Assembly: GCA_903970285.1 (NCBI GenBank)
Contig: CAJCHN010000132.1
Span: forward strand, 1 to 48,427
Length of the DNA: 48,427 nucleotides
Reading direction: 5' to 3'
DNA from: Rhodanobacteraceae bacterium
Lineage (GTDB): Bacteria; Acidobacteriota; Terriglobia; Terriglobales; Acidobacteriaceae
The position numbers and the translations under genes were made by a program. A model generated the notes under the pieces. That model saw only the letters and a program-made list of their open reading frames with translations. It did no database searches and was not told the origin of the DNA. Position 1 is the stretch's first letter. Each line of letters starts with the position of its first letter. Positions 47,530 through 48,427 of the stretch are shown here, one piece after another.

Positions 47530-48427
47530 TTATCCTAGAGTGAAGAAGAACGTTGCGCCGCGGTTCACCTGGGCGTCGGCCCAGATGTTGCCGTGGTGGC
47601 GGCGAATGACCCGCGCTACGGTGGCCAGGCCGATCCCCGACCCTTTGAAGTCCTTGTCGCCGTGCAGCCGGTTGAACGCGTTGAACAACTTATCCTTGTA
47701 GTACATATCGAAGCCGGCCCCGTTATCGCGCACGAAAAACGCCTTCGCCTCCGGATCCCAGCCAAAGCGGATCTCCGGAACCTCCACCTTGGAGGTGAAC
47801 TTGACTGCGTTGCCCAGCAGATTTTCGAGCGCCACGCGCAGCAGCTTGGGATCGGCGGATCCCTGCAGCCCCGGCTCAATGGTGATGTGCAACTCGCGAC
47901 CGGGATGCTCCTCCAGCAGATTCGCGACCACGGATTCGGCGAGCGCGGACATATCGACCGGCTCGCGCACAATCTCGGCGCGGGTGATGCGCGAGAGCTG
48001 GAGGAGCGCGTCGATGAGACCACCCATGCGCTGGACGCCGGTGCGGACGCGGCGGATGTAGTCGCGGCCGATCTCGTCGACGCTGCCGGCGTAGTCCTCT
48101 TCGAGGGCAAGTGAGAAGCCGTCGATGGTGCGGAGGGGCGCGCGGAGATCGTGCGAGACGGAGTAGCTGAACGCCTCGAGCTCCGTGTTCGCGACGGCGA
48201 GCTCCGCATTCTTTTGCTCGAGCTCGGCGAGGTGGCGGCTCCGGGCGTCGGCCAGCTCGCGCGACGCACGCGCCTCGGCGAGCATGAGCTCGCGCGCCAG
48301 CTCCTGGTTGCGCTCGCGCGTTCCCTCTTCCTCGGATTGCTTTCGGCGGAGCTGCGCGCGAAGACGCGCGAGCAGGAGCGCCGCGTCGATGTCCGCCGAG
48401 ACGACCTCGTCCGCGCCCGCGGAGAGG
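47530..48427 (-). CDS. Receiver-histidine kinase, N-terminus cut by the window end
   Basis: The frame is open to the end of the window, so this is the C-terminal ~299 residues of a longer protein. The first visible residues (LSAGADEVVSADIDAALLLARLRAQLRRKQ) are the end of a receiver domain whose usual KP pair after beta5 is replaced by AD, so it may be a degenerate receiver. A coiled coil follows (ELARELMLAEARASRELADARSRHLAELEQKN), then a HisKA box with SYSVSHDLRAPLRTIDGF and an ATPase domain with ENLLGNAVKFT, DNGAGFDMYYKDKLF and GSGIGLATVARVI, as in phytochrome-type kinases. It reads into the single-domain regulator nine bases later. Confidence 0.9.
   Translation of the reverse strand, partial: LSAGADEVVSADIDAALLLARLRAQLRRKQSEEEGTRERNQELARELMLAEARASRELADARSRHLAELEQKNAELAVANTELEAFSYSVSHDLRAPLRTIDGFSLALEEDYAGSVDEIGRDYIRRVRTGVQRMGGLIDALLQLSRITRAEIVREPVDMSALAESVVANLLEEHPGRELHITIEPGLQGSADPKLLRVALENLLGNAVKFTSKVEVPEIRFGWDPEAKAFFVRDNGAGFDMYYKDKLFNAFNRLHGDKDFKGSGIGLATVARVIRRHHGNIWADAQVNRGATFFFTLG

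Noticed and set aside
1..48427. CRISPR array, transposon, prophage or defence island
   Set aside because: I looked for regularly spaced repeats, transposase, integrase, restriction, toxin-antitoxin and phage genes and found none; the tandem repeats present are short and without spacers.

Overview
The window reads as chromosomal DNA of a GC-rich, Gram-negative, diderm bacterium, most likely an acidobacterium (Acidobacteriaceae/Terriglobia type). This rests on the LptD outer-membrane assembly protein, many secreted or lipoprotein products, and several families that I associate with acidobacteria (a 271-aa secreted protein of unknown function, a WxxGxW-type glycine-rich protein, a seven-helix membrane protein, and a lysine-rich H1-like protein with an AT-hook). 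The assignment is inference from protein character, not from a marker RNA. I found no rRNA, tRNA, CRISPR array, transposase or phage gene; the region is mostly ordinary chromosome.

Left part (1-4.7 kb): the 3' part of mutM, a secreted TPR plus double retropepsin-like protein, a DUF5076 protein, membrane-anchored msrA and an SRAP (YedK/HMCES-like) abasic-site protein. 4.7-8.9 kb: a minus-strand fructan-use operon of a PfkB fructokinase and two tandem Tat-exported GH32 enzymes, the second with a strongly altered nucleophile motif. 9.0-12.8 kb: a repeat-rich intergenic region, a Y-family DNA polymerase and an ABC-2 exporter (ATPase plus permease). 12.8-15.5 kb: small repeats, a histone-H1-like gene on the opposite strand, then a DesK-type kinase and its response regulator, which carries a one-base frameshift. 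15.6-23.0 kb: an unknown membrane protein, a lipoprotein, an S9 (DPP-IV-like) peptidase, a TrmJ-like tRNA methyltransferase, a WxxGxW protein and an M42 peptidase.

Middle to right (23.1-34.7 kb): an acidobacterial unknown, dnaG with a hairpin over its start codon, a six-PAS histidine kinase, YceH, a MepK-like murein endopeptidase with a strong bidirectional terminator, a seven-helix protein preceded by a 58-aa secreted peptide, an Nramp metal transporter and purD. 34.8-42.8 kb is an envelope and lipid block: an acyl-ACP/CoA synthetase-ACP-acyltransferase fusion, an RDD membrane protein, LptD, and a DsbA-like lipoprotein that may act on LptD cysteines. 42.7 kb to the end is a minus-strand signalling block: a GGDEF/EAL protein, a receiver-PAS-kinase, a single-domain response regulator and a kinase cut by the window end.

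The points most worth following are the synthetase-ACP-acyltransferase fusion, the frameshifted response regulator, the two hairpins that overlap translation starts (dnaG and the seven-helix gene), the paired GH32 enzymes, and a repeated -10-box-close-to-start geometry that suggests leaderless mRNAs. I did not see a complete new defence or mobile system.
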